Of a stretch of 22,081 nt of DNA, positions 14,917 to 22,081 are shown one piece after another (the first letter of the stretch is position 1; every line of letters starts with the position of its first letter). The position numbers and the translations under genes are program-made. The DNA is taken from NCBI RefSeq assembly GCF_002435945.1, contig NZ_DIXC01000025.1, positions 3,928 through 26,008 of the forward strand. The letters are read 5' to 3'. This DNA is from Mesotoga sp. UBA6090. GTDB lineage: Bacteria; Thermotogota; Thermotogae; Petrotogales; Kosmotogaceae. Below the pieces are notes generated by a model. That model had not been told where the DNA came from. It saw nothing but the letters and a program-made list of their open reading frames with translations, and did not search any database.

Positions 14917-15954
14917 TTGCAGGAAAGGCCTATCCTTTCGGTGAAAAATCTCTCAACTTACTTCAATATGGCCGAAGGAGTTGTCAAGGCCGTACAAGAT
15001 GTCTCTTTCGATCTTTATCGAGATGAGGTCTTGGGAATAGTTGGAGAGACTGGTTCTGGGAAGAGTGTAACTGTGAAAACAGTTGCGGGGATGGTTGATA
15101 ACCCAGGCTTTATCGCTGGTGGCGAGATTCTCTTTTTAACCGACGAATTCAGTAAGAGCGGTGAAAAAGATTATATTGACTTGGCAAAGCTTCCAAAAGA
15201 TAGTTTCTCCAGAGTCAGGGGAAAACACATAGGAATGATCTTTCAGGACCCTATGACTTCGCTTGACCCGATGTACACAGTCGGTAACCAGATGATAGAG
15301 ACCATTGTTCACCACAAGAAAGTTACCGAAGAGGAAGCAAGAGAACGATCGATAAAGCTTCTCGAACAGGTGGGAATTCCTAAGCCCTCAGAACGAATCG
15401 ATGATTACCCCTTTCAGCTTTCCGGGGGACAGCGACAGAGAGTAGTAATAGCGATAGCGCTTTCGTGTGATCCGGAAATCCTGGTTGCCGATGAGCCTTC
15501 AACAGCTCTAGACGTGACAGTTCAAGCTCAGATTTTAGAACTGATGAAGGACCTTCAGGAGCAGTTTAACAGTAGCATGATTTTCATCACACACGATCTG
15601 GCTGTTATTGCCGAAATAGCTACAAAAATCAGCGTAATGTACGGAAGTTATCAGATGGAGATGGCAGATTCGCTTGAGATCTTTGACAGTCCGATGAATC
15701 CATACACATTTGCGCTTCTCGAATGCATACCAAGACTCGACATAAAACAAGATCAGCTCCTCCCTATTCCTGGCCAGCCGCCAGTAATGTTGAATCCACC
15801 CCTGCTATGCCCATTCCTTCCAAGGTGTTCAAGAGCAACGGACAAATGCTATAAAGAGATGCCTCAGCTTGAACAAATGAAGGATAATCATTTCGTCAGA
15901 TGCTGGAACCCAATTACTAACAAAGTATTGCTGGTCAAGGAGGCTCAAGAATGA
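14917..15954 (+). CDS. oppD: Opp/Dpp-type ABC importer ATPase D subunit
   Basis: 345 residues from TTG 14917. This is one of the two ATPases that power a family-5 solute importer. Walker A GETGSGKS is at 43-50, the Q-loop glutamine at Q110 (FQDPMTSLDP), the signature LSGGQRQR before the Walker B region VADEPSTALD, and the switch histidine in ITHDLA. The C-terminal oligo_HPY region has four cysteines, C298, C304, C311 and C329 (spacing x5, x6, x17). This is the pattern that holds a [4Fe-4S] cluster in some Dpp/Opp structures. The stop overlaps the oppF ATG by 4 bases, and AAGGAGG (15937-15943) precedes that ATG. The operon order here is D-F-A-B-C. The cargo may be oligopeptides or, as often in Thermotogae, oligosaccharides. 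Confidence 0.93.
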   Translation: MQERPILSVKNLSTYFNMAEGVVKAVQDVSFDLYRDEVLGIVGETGSGKSVTVKTVAGMVDNPGFIAGGEILFLTDEFSKSGEKDYIDLAKLPKDSFSRVRGKHIGMIFQDPMTSLDPMYTVGNQMIETIVHHKKVTEEEARERSIKLLEQVGIPKPSERIDDYPFQLSGGQRQRVVIAIALSCDPEILVADEPSTALDVTVQAQILELMKDLQEQFNSSMIFITHDLAVIAEIATKISVMYGSYQMEMADSLEIFDSPMNPYTFALLECIPRLDIKQDQLLPIPGQPPVMLNPPLLCPFLPRCSRATDKCYKEMPQLEQMKDNHFVRCWNPITNKVLLVKEAQE

Positions 15955-17123
15955 AGCTTCTTGAAGTTAGAAATCTGAAGAAGTACTTCCCGATCAAGCA
16001 AGGCTTCCTCATAGAGAGAGTTGTTGGTTTTGTCAAAGCCGTTGACGACGTATCCTTTTCGGTTGATAGGGGCAATACCATAGGAATTGTCGGAGAGTCG
16101 GGATGTGGAAAGACAACAATCGGCAAATCGATTATTCGTTTGCATGAAGTAACTGATGGGGAGATGCTTATTGACGAAGAAGACACCACTTTCTACTTCA
16201 TGAAGAAGCGAAGGGCAAAACAGTATCTGAAAGAGAAGTATTTCGATACTGAGAAGTTCAATAACGGTGACGGAGTTGAATTTGAACCTTTCGAAAAGAA
16301 GATGTACGATGTCTACAATAGGGTCAATAAGGACTCTTCCAAGGCGATCGATATCCTATTTGATAAGTCAGATCAGAAGAAGAAGCTTCTCAGGCAAAAG
16401 GCACAGATAGTATTTCAGGATCCAATGTCTTCTCTGAATCCAAGGATGACAGTTGGGCAGATGTTAACTGAACCACTTCTTTTCCACAAACTTGCTAAAG
16501 ACCTTGACGAAGCGGTTGAAATGGTGAAAGAACTGCTTGTACAAGTCGGTCTTAAACCTTATCATGTAGACAGATACCCTCACCAGTTCAGCGGTGGTCA
16601 GAGACAGAGAATAGCCGTTGCAAGGGCTATCAGTGTAGACCCCGATCTCATCGTTCTCGATGAGCCAACTTCTGCCTTGGATGTTTCGGTTCAGGCTCAG
16701 ATAGTCAATCTCTTTGAAAAACTGCAGGAGCAACTTAATGCGGGTTATGTTTTCATCTCTCATAACCTTTCTCTTGTAAGGTTTATATCGCAAGAAGTTT
16801 CTGTAATGTACCTTGGTAGGATCGTAGAACAGGGCAACAGCGAGTCGATTTTCAAGAATCCGCTACACCCTTACACGAAAGCACTTCTTGCTGCGGCTCC
16901 AATACCCGATCCAAAGAAGAAGCGGAATCGCAAAGATCTCGTCGGCGGCCAGGTACCAAGTCCGATAAACAGACCTGCAGGCTGTTTCTTCAATCCAAGA
17001 TGCAAGTACAGGATGGATATTTGTACCAAGGAATATCCGCCCATGTTCAAGGCGGATGAGAATCATTATGTTTCGTGCCATCTTTATTCCACATCTCAAG
17101 AACAAGGAGGGGAAAGTAAATGA
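15951..17123 (+). CDS. oppF: Opp/Dpp-type ABC importer ATPase F subunit with internal insertion
   Basis: 390 residues, longer than the usual 310-340. Walker A GESGCGKT is at 48-55, the Q-loop glutamine at Q156 (FQDPMSSLNPR), then FSGGQRQR and VLDEPTSALD, with the switch histidine in ISHNLS. Walker A lysine to Q-loop is 102 residues; in its partner OppD it is 61. The excess is a charged, Lys/Glu/Phe-rich segment at about residues 78-147. The C-terminal cysteines C345, C351, C358 and C376 repeat the x5-x6-x17 spacing of OppD, so this subunit could also hold an Fe-S cluster. The ATG overlaps the oppD stop, and the gene's own stop overlaps the binding-protein ATG. The core catalytic motifs are intact. 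Confidence 0.92.
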   Translation: MKLLEVRNLKKYFPIKQGFLIERVVGFVKAVDDVSFSVDRGNTIGIVGESGCGKTTIGKSIIRLHEVTDGEMLIDEEDTTFYFMKKRRAKQYLKEKYFDTEKFNNGDGVEFEPFEKKMYDVYNRVNKDSSKAIDILFDKSDQKKKLLRQKAQIVFQDPMSSLNPRMTVGQMLTEPLLFHKLAKDLDEAVEMVKELLVQVGLKPYHVDRYPHQFSGGQRQRIAVARAISVDPDLIVLDEPTSALDVSVQAQIVNLFEKLQEQLNAGYVFISHNLSLVRFISQEVSVMYLGRIVEQGNSESIFKNPLHPYTKALLAAAPIPDPKKKRNRKDLVGGQVPSPINRPAGCFFNPRCKYRMDICTKEYPPMFKADENHYVSCHLYSTSQEQGGESK

Positions 17124-18844
17124 AGAAACTCTTAGTGCTTCTCGTAGTGCTCATAGCTGCAGGAATGCTTTTCGCAGCTCCAGAGTATCACGTAGAAGAG
17201 ACATGGAACGGCAAGCCCGGAGGAACTTTCTATTACTGGGGCTTGGGAGATCCAAAGACCTTTAACTATGACTGGGCACAGGAAACCAGCTCAACAGATC
17301 CTCTAGGGTTCATACTGGGTACTCTTATTGAAGCCGACGAGGGTGGTATGCCATCACTTCCCGGTCTGGCAAAAGATTGGTGGTTCTCTGACGACGGACT
17401 GACCTTCTTCGTGCAGATAAGAGAGGGCATACAGTGGTCAGACGGGGCACCATTCACACTCGACGATGTCTACTGGACATTTGTTAATGTTTCCTTTGTC
17501 CCGGAAAACACGGCAAACGGGAACGGATCCTATCTTGATTCTAACGACCAGCTTCCCGTGGTAGAGATCGTCGATGACACAACGATCTCTTTCACATGGA
17601 CAGTACCTCAGGTCACGGCTCTAAGACAGATTGGCTTCCGCCCAATTATGCCAAAGCATGTTCTCGAGGAAGTTGTTGCCAACGGTACTTACCCGGAATT
17701 CTGGACTATTGCAGACTTTGATAAGCTAGTCGGAATGGGACCCTTTGTGATCACCGATTACGTCGGAGGTGTCAGAATCGTTTTCGAGAGAAATCCATAT
17801 TACTGGAAAGTCGATGGAAACGGTGTAAGGCTTCCCTATTTTGATAAGCTGAATTATGAACTCCTCGCAGATCAGAATACATCTCTCCTCAGATTTGAGG
17901 CTGGCGAAATCGATCTTTACGGACCGACGGCCGAGCAGTTCCCAAGGCTTGCTGAAATGGCAGCAGAGAAGGGTTGGATAACGGGTGTCGGTGGACCGGC
18001 TCTTGGATCTCAGTTTGTTACTTTCAATTTCAACTCTACTGATCCAGTAAAGAGAGAATGGTTCAGAAACGATGGATTTAGAAGGGCCTTTGTCTATGCA
18101 ATGGACAGAGATGCCATCATCGAATCCCTCTACAATGGACTTGGTTCTCCTCTCTACGGACCAGTTTCTCCATCGAGTGGTTTCTACAATCCGGAAATCG
18201 AGAAGTTTGCCTACAAGTACTCAATTACTAGAGCAAGACTTCAGCTCAGAAGAGGCGGCTTCGACTGGCTTCCAGATGGAACCTGTGTCGATGCAAATGG
18301 AAACCCAGTTGAGTTTACGCTCTTAACTAATGCTGGAAACGTAGTCAGAGAGGCAATATGCAACATCATCGTCGATGGGGCTGCCAAACTTGGAATTAAG
18401 GTCAATTTCAGACCTATTGACTTCAACACCGTTGTTTCAAGACTGACAGATGCGACCTACGAAGCAGTCGTTATCGGACTGACAGGCAGTGTTGACCCCG
18501 GAACAGGCTGGAACGTTTACAGGCTTGATGGAGGTCTGCATTTCTGGAACTATCCTCCGGACTATAATCCTGATGACCACATAACTGAAGACATGTACAT
18601 TCTTCCCGACTGGGAAAAGAGAGTGGACGAGATTTACAGACTCCAGACCTCAGCGGTTGATCCACAAGACAGATACGACCTATTTGCAGAATTCCAGATG
18701 CTCTTTGCAGAATACCAGCCGGTGGTCTTCACAATGGCACAGAACTTCCTTTATGTCTACAAGAACAACATTAAGATGCCAGTCGAAAAACTAACACCCG
18801 CAACGGGCCTGCTCTTCCAGTTAGAAGGCTGGTGGAAAGAGTAA
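17120..18844 (+). CDS. Family-5 extracellular solute-binding protein of the importer
   Basis: 574 residues, within the usual 520-620 range for SBP family 5. Residues 1-20 are a Sec signal peptide (two lysines, then LLVLLVVLIAAGMLF), with likely cleavage after A19 or A20. There is no lipobox cysteine, so the protein would be free in the periplasm rather than lipid-anchored. Typical blocks follow: SLAKDW-like early region, DGLTFFVQIREGIQWSDG, FTLDDVYWTF, FERNPYYW, and AFVYAMDRDAIIESLYNG. The protein captures the ligand and delivers it to OppBC. AAGGAGGGG (17104-17112) lies before the ATG, which overlaps the oppF stop. A strong terminator follows the gene. In Thermotogae many such proteins bind oligosaccharides rather than peptides; the sequence does not settle which. 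Confidence 0.92.
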   Translation: MKKLLVLLVVLIAAGMLFAAPEYHVEETWNGKPGGTFYYWGLGDPKTFNYDWAQETSSTDPLGFILGTLIEADEGGMPSLPGLAKDWWFSDDGLTFFVQIREGIQWSDGAPFTLDDVYWTFVNVSFVPENTANGNGSYLDSNDQLPVVEIVDDTTISFTWTVPQVTALRQIGFRPIMPKHVLEEVVANGTYPEFWTIADFDKLVGMGPFVITDYVGGVRIVFERNPYYWKVDGNGVRLPYFDKLNYELLADQNTSLLRFEAGEIDLYGPTAEQFPRLAEMAAEKGWITGVGGPALGSQFVTFNFNSTDPVKREWFRNDGFRRAFVYAMDRDAIIESLYNGLGSPLYGPVSPSSGFYNPEIEKFAYKYSITRARLQLRRGGFDWLPDGTCVDANGNPVEFTLLTNAGNVVREAICNIIVDGAAKLGIKVNFRPIDFNTVVSRLTDATYEAVVIGLTGSVDPGTGWNVYRLDGGLHFWNYPPDYNPDDHITEDMYILPDWEKRVDEIYRLQTSAVDPQDRYDLFAEFQMLFAEYQPVVFTMAQNFLYVYKNNIKMPVEKLTPATGLLFQLEGWWKE

Positions 18845-18860
18845 TATCTTGATTTTCGAT

Positions 18861-18885
18861 GCGGGAGGGCTTCCCTCCCGCTTTT
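18861..18885 (+). terminator. Intrinsic terminator between the binding protein and oppB
   Basis: GCGGGAGGG (18861-18869) pairs perfectly with CCCTCCCGC (18873-18881) around a CTT loop and is followed by TTTT (18882-18885). A 9-bp GC-rich stem with a short U-run should end a large share of transcripts, so D, F and the binding protein would outnumber the permease mRNA. Confidence 0.85.
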
Positions 18886-18893
18886 GATATAAT
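18885..18893 (+). promoter_or_regulatory. Extended -10 promoter for oppBC directly behind the terminator
   Basis: TGATATAAT is a perfect extended -10 (TGn plus TATAAT at 18888-18893). Its T is the last base of the terminator U-run. The -35 position would fall inside the hairpin (GAGGGC), with no consensus. Transcription would start near 18900, and GAGGAGG (18914-18920) precedes the GTG of oppB. Confidence 0.55.
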
Positions 18894-18927
18894 CAGAGAC
18901 TTAGCGAGAGTGTGAGGAGGTAATGAG

Positions 18928-19899
18928 GTGCTGAAATATATAGTTAGAAGGCTGATTCTGGCAATTCCAGTTCTGCTCGGAGTCTCTATACTGGCCTTCA
19001 TGATTATATCCGCTGCCCCTGGTGATTTCTTGGATGCCTATAGGTTAAACCCTTCTATTTCGAGAGATCAGATAAAGGTTCTTGAGAATCAATTCGGCCT
19101 TGATCAGAACGTCTTCGTGCAGTATTTCAAGTGGTTGGGCAATGTTCTTACAGGTAACTTCGGATACTCCTTTAGTTACAGGATTCCAGTTTTTGAACTG
19201 GTTTGGAGAAGACTAGGAGCCACGCTGTTACTCAGTATAAGCACATTGATTTTCACCTGGGGAATCGGTATTCCTCTCGGTATTTACTCAGCCCTTCATC
19301 AATACTCGCCCAGCGATCAGGCTTTTTCCTTCCTTGCATTCATAGGAATTTCTATTCCAAATTTCTTTTTTGCTCTGCTCTGGCTCTTTATGGCTGCCAA
19401 AACGGGGTGGTTCCCAATTGGGGGAATTATCTCTCAAAACTTTAACGATATGAGTGTTATGGGAAAGATCGGAGATTATCTCTGGCACGTGGTTGGACCT
19501 ATGGTTACACTGGGAACTTCTGGATTGGCTGGCCTTATGAGACAGATGCGAGGCCAACTGCTTGACCAGCTGAGACAGGATTATGTTCTCTTTGCCAGGG
19601 CAAAGGGCATGCCAGAGAAGAATGTGATCTATAAACATGCCGTTCGAAATGCGATCAATCCAATTGTAACGATGTTCGGATATGCTCTTTCCGGCTTGCT
19701 CGGAGGTGCAGTTCTTACAGAGACCGTTTTTGGATGGCCTGGAATGGGAAGACTGGTTATTGAAGCCCTGAATGCTCAGGATTTGTTCCTTGTCATGGCC
19801 ACATTGCTCCTTTCTGCTGTCCTTCTTGTGATCGGCAATCTTCTGGCTGATCTTCTGCTTGCCTGGGTCGATCCCAGAATTCGTTATAGGCTGAGCTGA
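18928..19899 (+). CDS. oppB: Opp/Dpp-type permease B subunit
   Basis: 323 residues, standard for OppB/DppB. Six hydrophobic helices are visible, the first at about residues 9-28. The opening (MLKYIVRRLILAIPVLLGVS) is the classic start of the family, followed by an extracytoplasmic loop with FGLDQ and LGNVLTGNFGYS. The EAA loop that docks an ATPase is DYVLFARAKGMPEKNV then HAVRNAINP. The GTG start has GAGGAGG 7 bases upstream. An ATG at 18923 is out of frame. oppC starts 10 bases after its stop. It has no anomalies and a normal length, in contrast to its enlarged partner. Confidence 0.95.
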   Translation: MLKYIVRRLILAIPVLLGVSILAFMIISAAPGDFLDAYRLNPSISRDQIKVLENQFGLDQNVFVQYFKWLGNVLTGNFGYSFSYRIPVFELVWRRLGATLLLSISTLIFTWGIGIPLGIYSALHQYSPSDQAFSFLAFIGISIPNFFFALLWLFMAAKTGWFPIGGIISQNFNDMSVMGKIGDYLWHVVGPMVTLGTSGLAGLMRQMRGQLLDQLRQDYVLFARAKGMPEKNVIYKHAVRNAINPIVTMFGYALSGLLGGAVLTETVFGWPGMGRLVIEALNAQDLFLVMATLLLSAVLLVIGNLLADLLLAWVDPRIRYRLS

Positions 19900-19909
19900 G
19901 GGGTGTGAA

Positions 19910-21574
19910 ATGAAGAAGAAAGAAAACGTAGATAACAACAATACATTACAAAGTGCTGAAGTCAGTAAAGAAGACCTCTTTGAAGTAAAGTACATGAGCC
20001 GTTGGCAGCTAGTTTGGAGGGCACTTAGAAAGCATAAGCTAGGAATGGTTTCCCTCTGGATCCTAATTATCATGTACATAATCGCGTTACTGGCTGATTT
20101 TCTTTCACCCAACAGTCCTTATGAACAGACACAGGGGCTGTCTTTTGCGCCGCCTTCAAGAGTTCATTGGACTGACGAGAGCGGAAAACTTACTGCTCCT
20201 TACATTTACGCCTGGGTAATGGAAAGAGATCCCGAGACGTACAGAACAACATTTGTTGAAGGTGTTTCAATAGGTTCAATTACTGCCCTAGACAGATCGA
20301 CCGGAGAGGAAATTCTTTTCAGAAAGGGCGAAGATGGAGTTATCGATATATTCCTGACAATAAAGACTGTCAGATACGCCCTTGACGCAGAAGGCAACAG
20401 AGCCAATCTCGGTCAACCCGATTACTCGATCATCCAGAATATCAAACTGAATGAACTTGAACTTTTCGAAAGGCAATTGGTTACTGAGACTACAAATAGA
20501 ACCACGATAGACTCTCTGAGTCCGAGCAGGTTCAGAGAACTTCAGAAGATTGGGCCGCCGGTGAAAGCTGTAACTGAACGATCCCTCCACAGAGTTTTTG
20601 CGCAGAAGGAAGATGAAATCAAGGATATCGTTCTGGAAGCGATCAGCATATACAATGAAGTGATCGACGTCGATGGCGGGGATGTCGAACTTGCAACTGA
20701 GTTCCTTGGAGAACTTGAAATCTCGCCAAATTTGCTTGGTGTCATTGTTGAGCCAGAAATCACAGAATATGAGACGGTCAGGTATCCAGTCAAGTTCTTC
20801 ACGAAGTCCTGGGACTATAAGCTTTTCTGGCTGTTCCCAACTCAAATACATCTCTTTGGTACGGATCAACCGTCCAAGCTCCTTCTGTTCGGTGCCGATA
20901 GATATGGTAGGGACGTCTTTTCGAGAATTCTGGCAGGCTCGAGAATCTCAATGAGTATTGGACTACTTGCAATCTTGATCACCTTCTCTCTAGGTCTTTC
21001 AATTGGAGGTGCTGCCGGATACTTTGGAGGAATTACAGATGAGATTCTAATGAGGGTTACTGAGGTTCTGATGTCTATACCGAGTTTCTACCTGTTGATT
21101 TCACTAAGAGCAATTTTGCCGACGAGTATTCCCTCGCATATAACTTATCTCTTAATAGTGGTTATCCTAAGTTTCATAGGATGGCCTGGAATGTCGAGGG
21201 TTATCCGAGGAATGGTTCTGGGTCTAAAAGAGACAGAGTTTGTGCAGGCAGCTATAGCTATGGGTTATCCGTCAACCCGTGTGATTCTCAGGCATATAAT
21301 CCCGAACACTGCAACCTACATAATTGTTGCAGCCACCCTTTCGATCCCTGGATACATTCTAGGCGAAGCTGGATTGAGTTTTTTAGGTCTCGGGATTACT
21401 GAGCCCGCGGCAAGTTGGGGTCTAATGTTGTCGCAGGCTCAGAGTATAAAGGCAATGACAGAAGCCCCATGGCTACTAATACCGGGTATCTTCATATTCA
21501 TTGTGGTAATGGGATTTAACCTTCTTGGCGATGCACTGAGAGATGCTCTCGATCCCAGATCTCTGGGCTACTAA
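19910..21574 (+). CDS. oppC: Opp/Dpp-type permease C subunit, greatly enlarged
   Basis: 554 residues, about 250 more than a typical OppC. Residues 45-64 form the first membrane helix. The last 230 residues carry the remaining five helices and the ATPase-docking EAA loop (EFVQAAIAMGYPSTRV). The extracytoplasmic loop between them, about residues 65-340, is huge. Its flanks match the long-loop OppC form known elsewhere: APPSRVHW and YAWVMERDPETY on one side, then YPVKFF, IHLFGTD and GADRYGRDVFSR on the other. Between these flanks, about residues 119-287, lies extra sequence I do not recognise, apparently beta-rich (119-190) and then helical (205-270). The ATG has GAGGGGTG upstream. A terminator follows the stop. 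Confidence 0.9.
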   Translation: MKKKENVDNNNTLQSAEVSKEDLFEVKYMSRWQLVWRALRKHKLGMVSLWILIIMYIIALLADFLSPNSPYEQTQGLSFAPPSRVHWTDESGKLTAPYIYAWVMERDPETYRTTFVEGVSIGSITALDRSTGEEILFRKGEDGVIDIFLTIKTVRYALDAEGNRANLGQPDYSIIQNIKLNELELFERQLVTETTNRTTIDSLSPSRFRELQKIGPPVKAVTERSLHRVFAQKEDEIKDIVLEAISIYNEVIDVDGGDVELATEFLGELEISPNLLGVIVEPEITEYETVRYPVKFFTKSWDYKLFWLFPTQIHLFGTDQPSKLLLFGADRYGRDVFSRILAGSRISMSIGLLAILITFSLGLSIGGAAGYFGGITDEILMRVTEVLMSIPSFYLLISLRAILPTSIPSHITYLLIVVILSFIGWPGMSRVIRGMVLGLKETEFVQAAIAMGYPSTRVILRHIIPNTATYIIVAATLSIPGYILGEAGLSFLGLGITEPAASWGLMLSQAQSIKAMTEAPWLLIPGIFIFIVVMGFNLLGDALRDALDPRSLGY

Positions 21575-21602
21575 ACCTAAGAAGCTAGATTGGATAGTAT
21601 TG

Positions 21603-21629
21603 AGCGGGTCATCCGGACCCGCTTTCTTT
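21603..21629 (+). terminator. Intrinsic terminator of the opp-type operon
   Basis: AGCGGGTC (21603-21610) pairs with GACCCGCT (21616-21623) around a 5-base ATCCG loop and is followed by TTCTTT. It lies 29 bases after the oppC stop and should end the whole operon. Confidence 0.85.
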
Positions 21630-22081
21630 AAGCAATATTCTATTCCCTAAGGACTCGTTTTCCGCAGATAAGACGCATTCTCGGCAGAAGCACCGGTTTT
21701 GTCTAACCAGGTCTTTCGGCTTCGAAAACAATAGCTCTTTCTAAGCTGTCATTTCCAGTCGCTTCTTCTTTCTTCCGAAAAGTCCAGAACGATATTTGTT
21801 CTCAAAAAGAGCAACTCACGCTTGGAGCAAAATAATGTTATGTAGATTCTGAATGAGAGAAAGGGGTGTTTGCTACAGAATATAAGAAAGGGGAGTTTTA
21901 AGACAGAGATGAGGCTATCTTCCATAAAGTATTCTCGGCTTTCTTTCGGGAATCCCTAACACAGATTACCTTCATCTTGAAAGCATATCGCAGTCTCATC
22001 GATAGCTTTCTGCTACCAAGAATCTTCTTGATAAAGTGAACGCCTCATAATTCATTCTCAACTTTGACAGCATGAAATCTG
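21630..22081. other. Non-coding or decayed tail region
   Basis: About 450 bases with no reading frame that starts well, resembles a family or continues for long on either strand. The longest trace I could follow is a 33-codon minus-strand frame near 21908-22000, which has no ribosome site I trust. Small structures seen: direct repeats AGAAAGGGG (21858-21866 and 21885-21893), two copies of ATTCTCGGC (21677 and 21931), and a TTTCG/CGAAA hairpin at 21714-21727. A perfect TTGACA at 22064-22069 sits at the edge, possibly a -35 for a gene beyond the window. It may be a decayed gene or a short interspersed repeat. Confidence 0.5.

Noticed and set aside
19288..20112. A 274-codon open frame on the minus strand across oppB and oppC
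   Set aside because: It lies opposite two well-supported permease genes, resembles no family, is low in typical composition (many His, Ser, Gln) and has no ribosome site I trust. It looks like a shadow of plus-strand codon use.
21858..21893. The AGAAAGGGG repeats as the start of a CRISPR array
   Set aside because: Only two short copies 27 bases apart, purine-rich, with no third copy and no repeat of normal CRISPR length.
22028..22051. TTGATA with CATAAT as a promoter near the right edge
   Set aside because: The spacing is only 12 bases, too short for a bacterial sigma-70 promoter.

Overview
The window reads as a chromosomal segment of a bacterium of the phylum Thermotogota, most likely the Kosmotogaceae/Mesotoga group. 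That placement is an inference from memory of gene content and style: a CsaB-type pyruvyl transferase, a SufC-SufB pair without its usual partners, an oligopeptide/oligosaccharide-type ABC transporter whose binding protein has a plain signal peptide rather than a lipobox, frequent TTG/GTG starts, strong purine-rich Shine-Dalgarno sites and tight ATGA-type gene overlaps. No 16S or other phylogenetic marker lies in the window.

Layout. (1) 1-10456, plus strand: the 3' part of csaB, an iron-dependent alcohol dehydrogenase and an RlmI-type rRNA methyltransferase, nearly contiguous. After an extended -10 promoter come minD, minE and yjbQ. Then follow a large O-antigen-ligase-type membrane protein with an unusual C-terminal half, a SufC/SufB pair and an M42 aminopeptidase. 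(2) 10486-14804, minus strand, read right to left: an AlaX-type trans-editing protein, dnaB, an ABC-2-type ATPase and a small membrane protein, all abutting or overlapping. A hypothetical coiled-coil protein follows behind its own probable promoter. (3) 14917-21574, plus strand: a complete Opp/Dpp-type importer in the order D-F-A-B-C, with a terminator and a new promoter between the binding protein and the permeases. (4) 21630-22081: about 450 bases with no convincing gene.

How the genes work together. Three clear functional units are visible. MinD/MinE position the division site. SufC/SufB form a minimal Fe-S scaffold ATPase pair. The five opp-type genes make one importer, whose substrate (peptide or oligosaccharide) cannot be told from the sequence. 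CsaB and the ligase-like protein suggest envelope polysaccharide work, but they are separated by unrelated housekeeping genes. The strands meet convergently at 10457-10485, at a hairpin overlapping a stop codon. They diverge at 14805-14916, where the two -10 elements overlap.

No defence system, mobile element, CRISPR array, tRNA or rRNA was seen. The most unusual material is architectural: a roughly 170-residue insertion in the OppC permease, a roughly 435-residue soluble tail on the O-antigen-ligase-like protein, a roughly 50-residue insertion in OppF, and a 187-residue membrane partner for an ABC ATPase. I see no wholly new system that I could defend.
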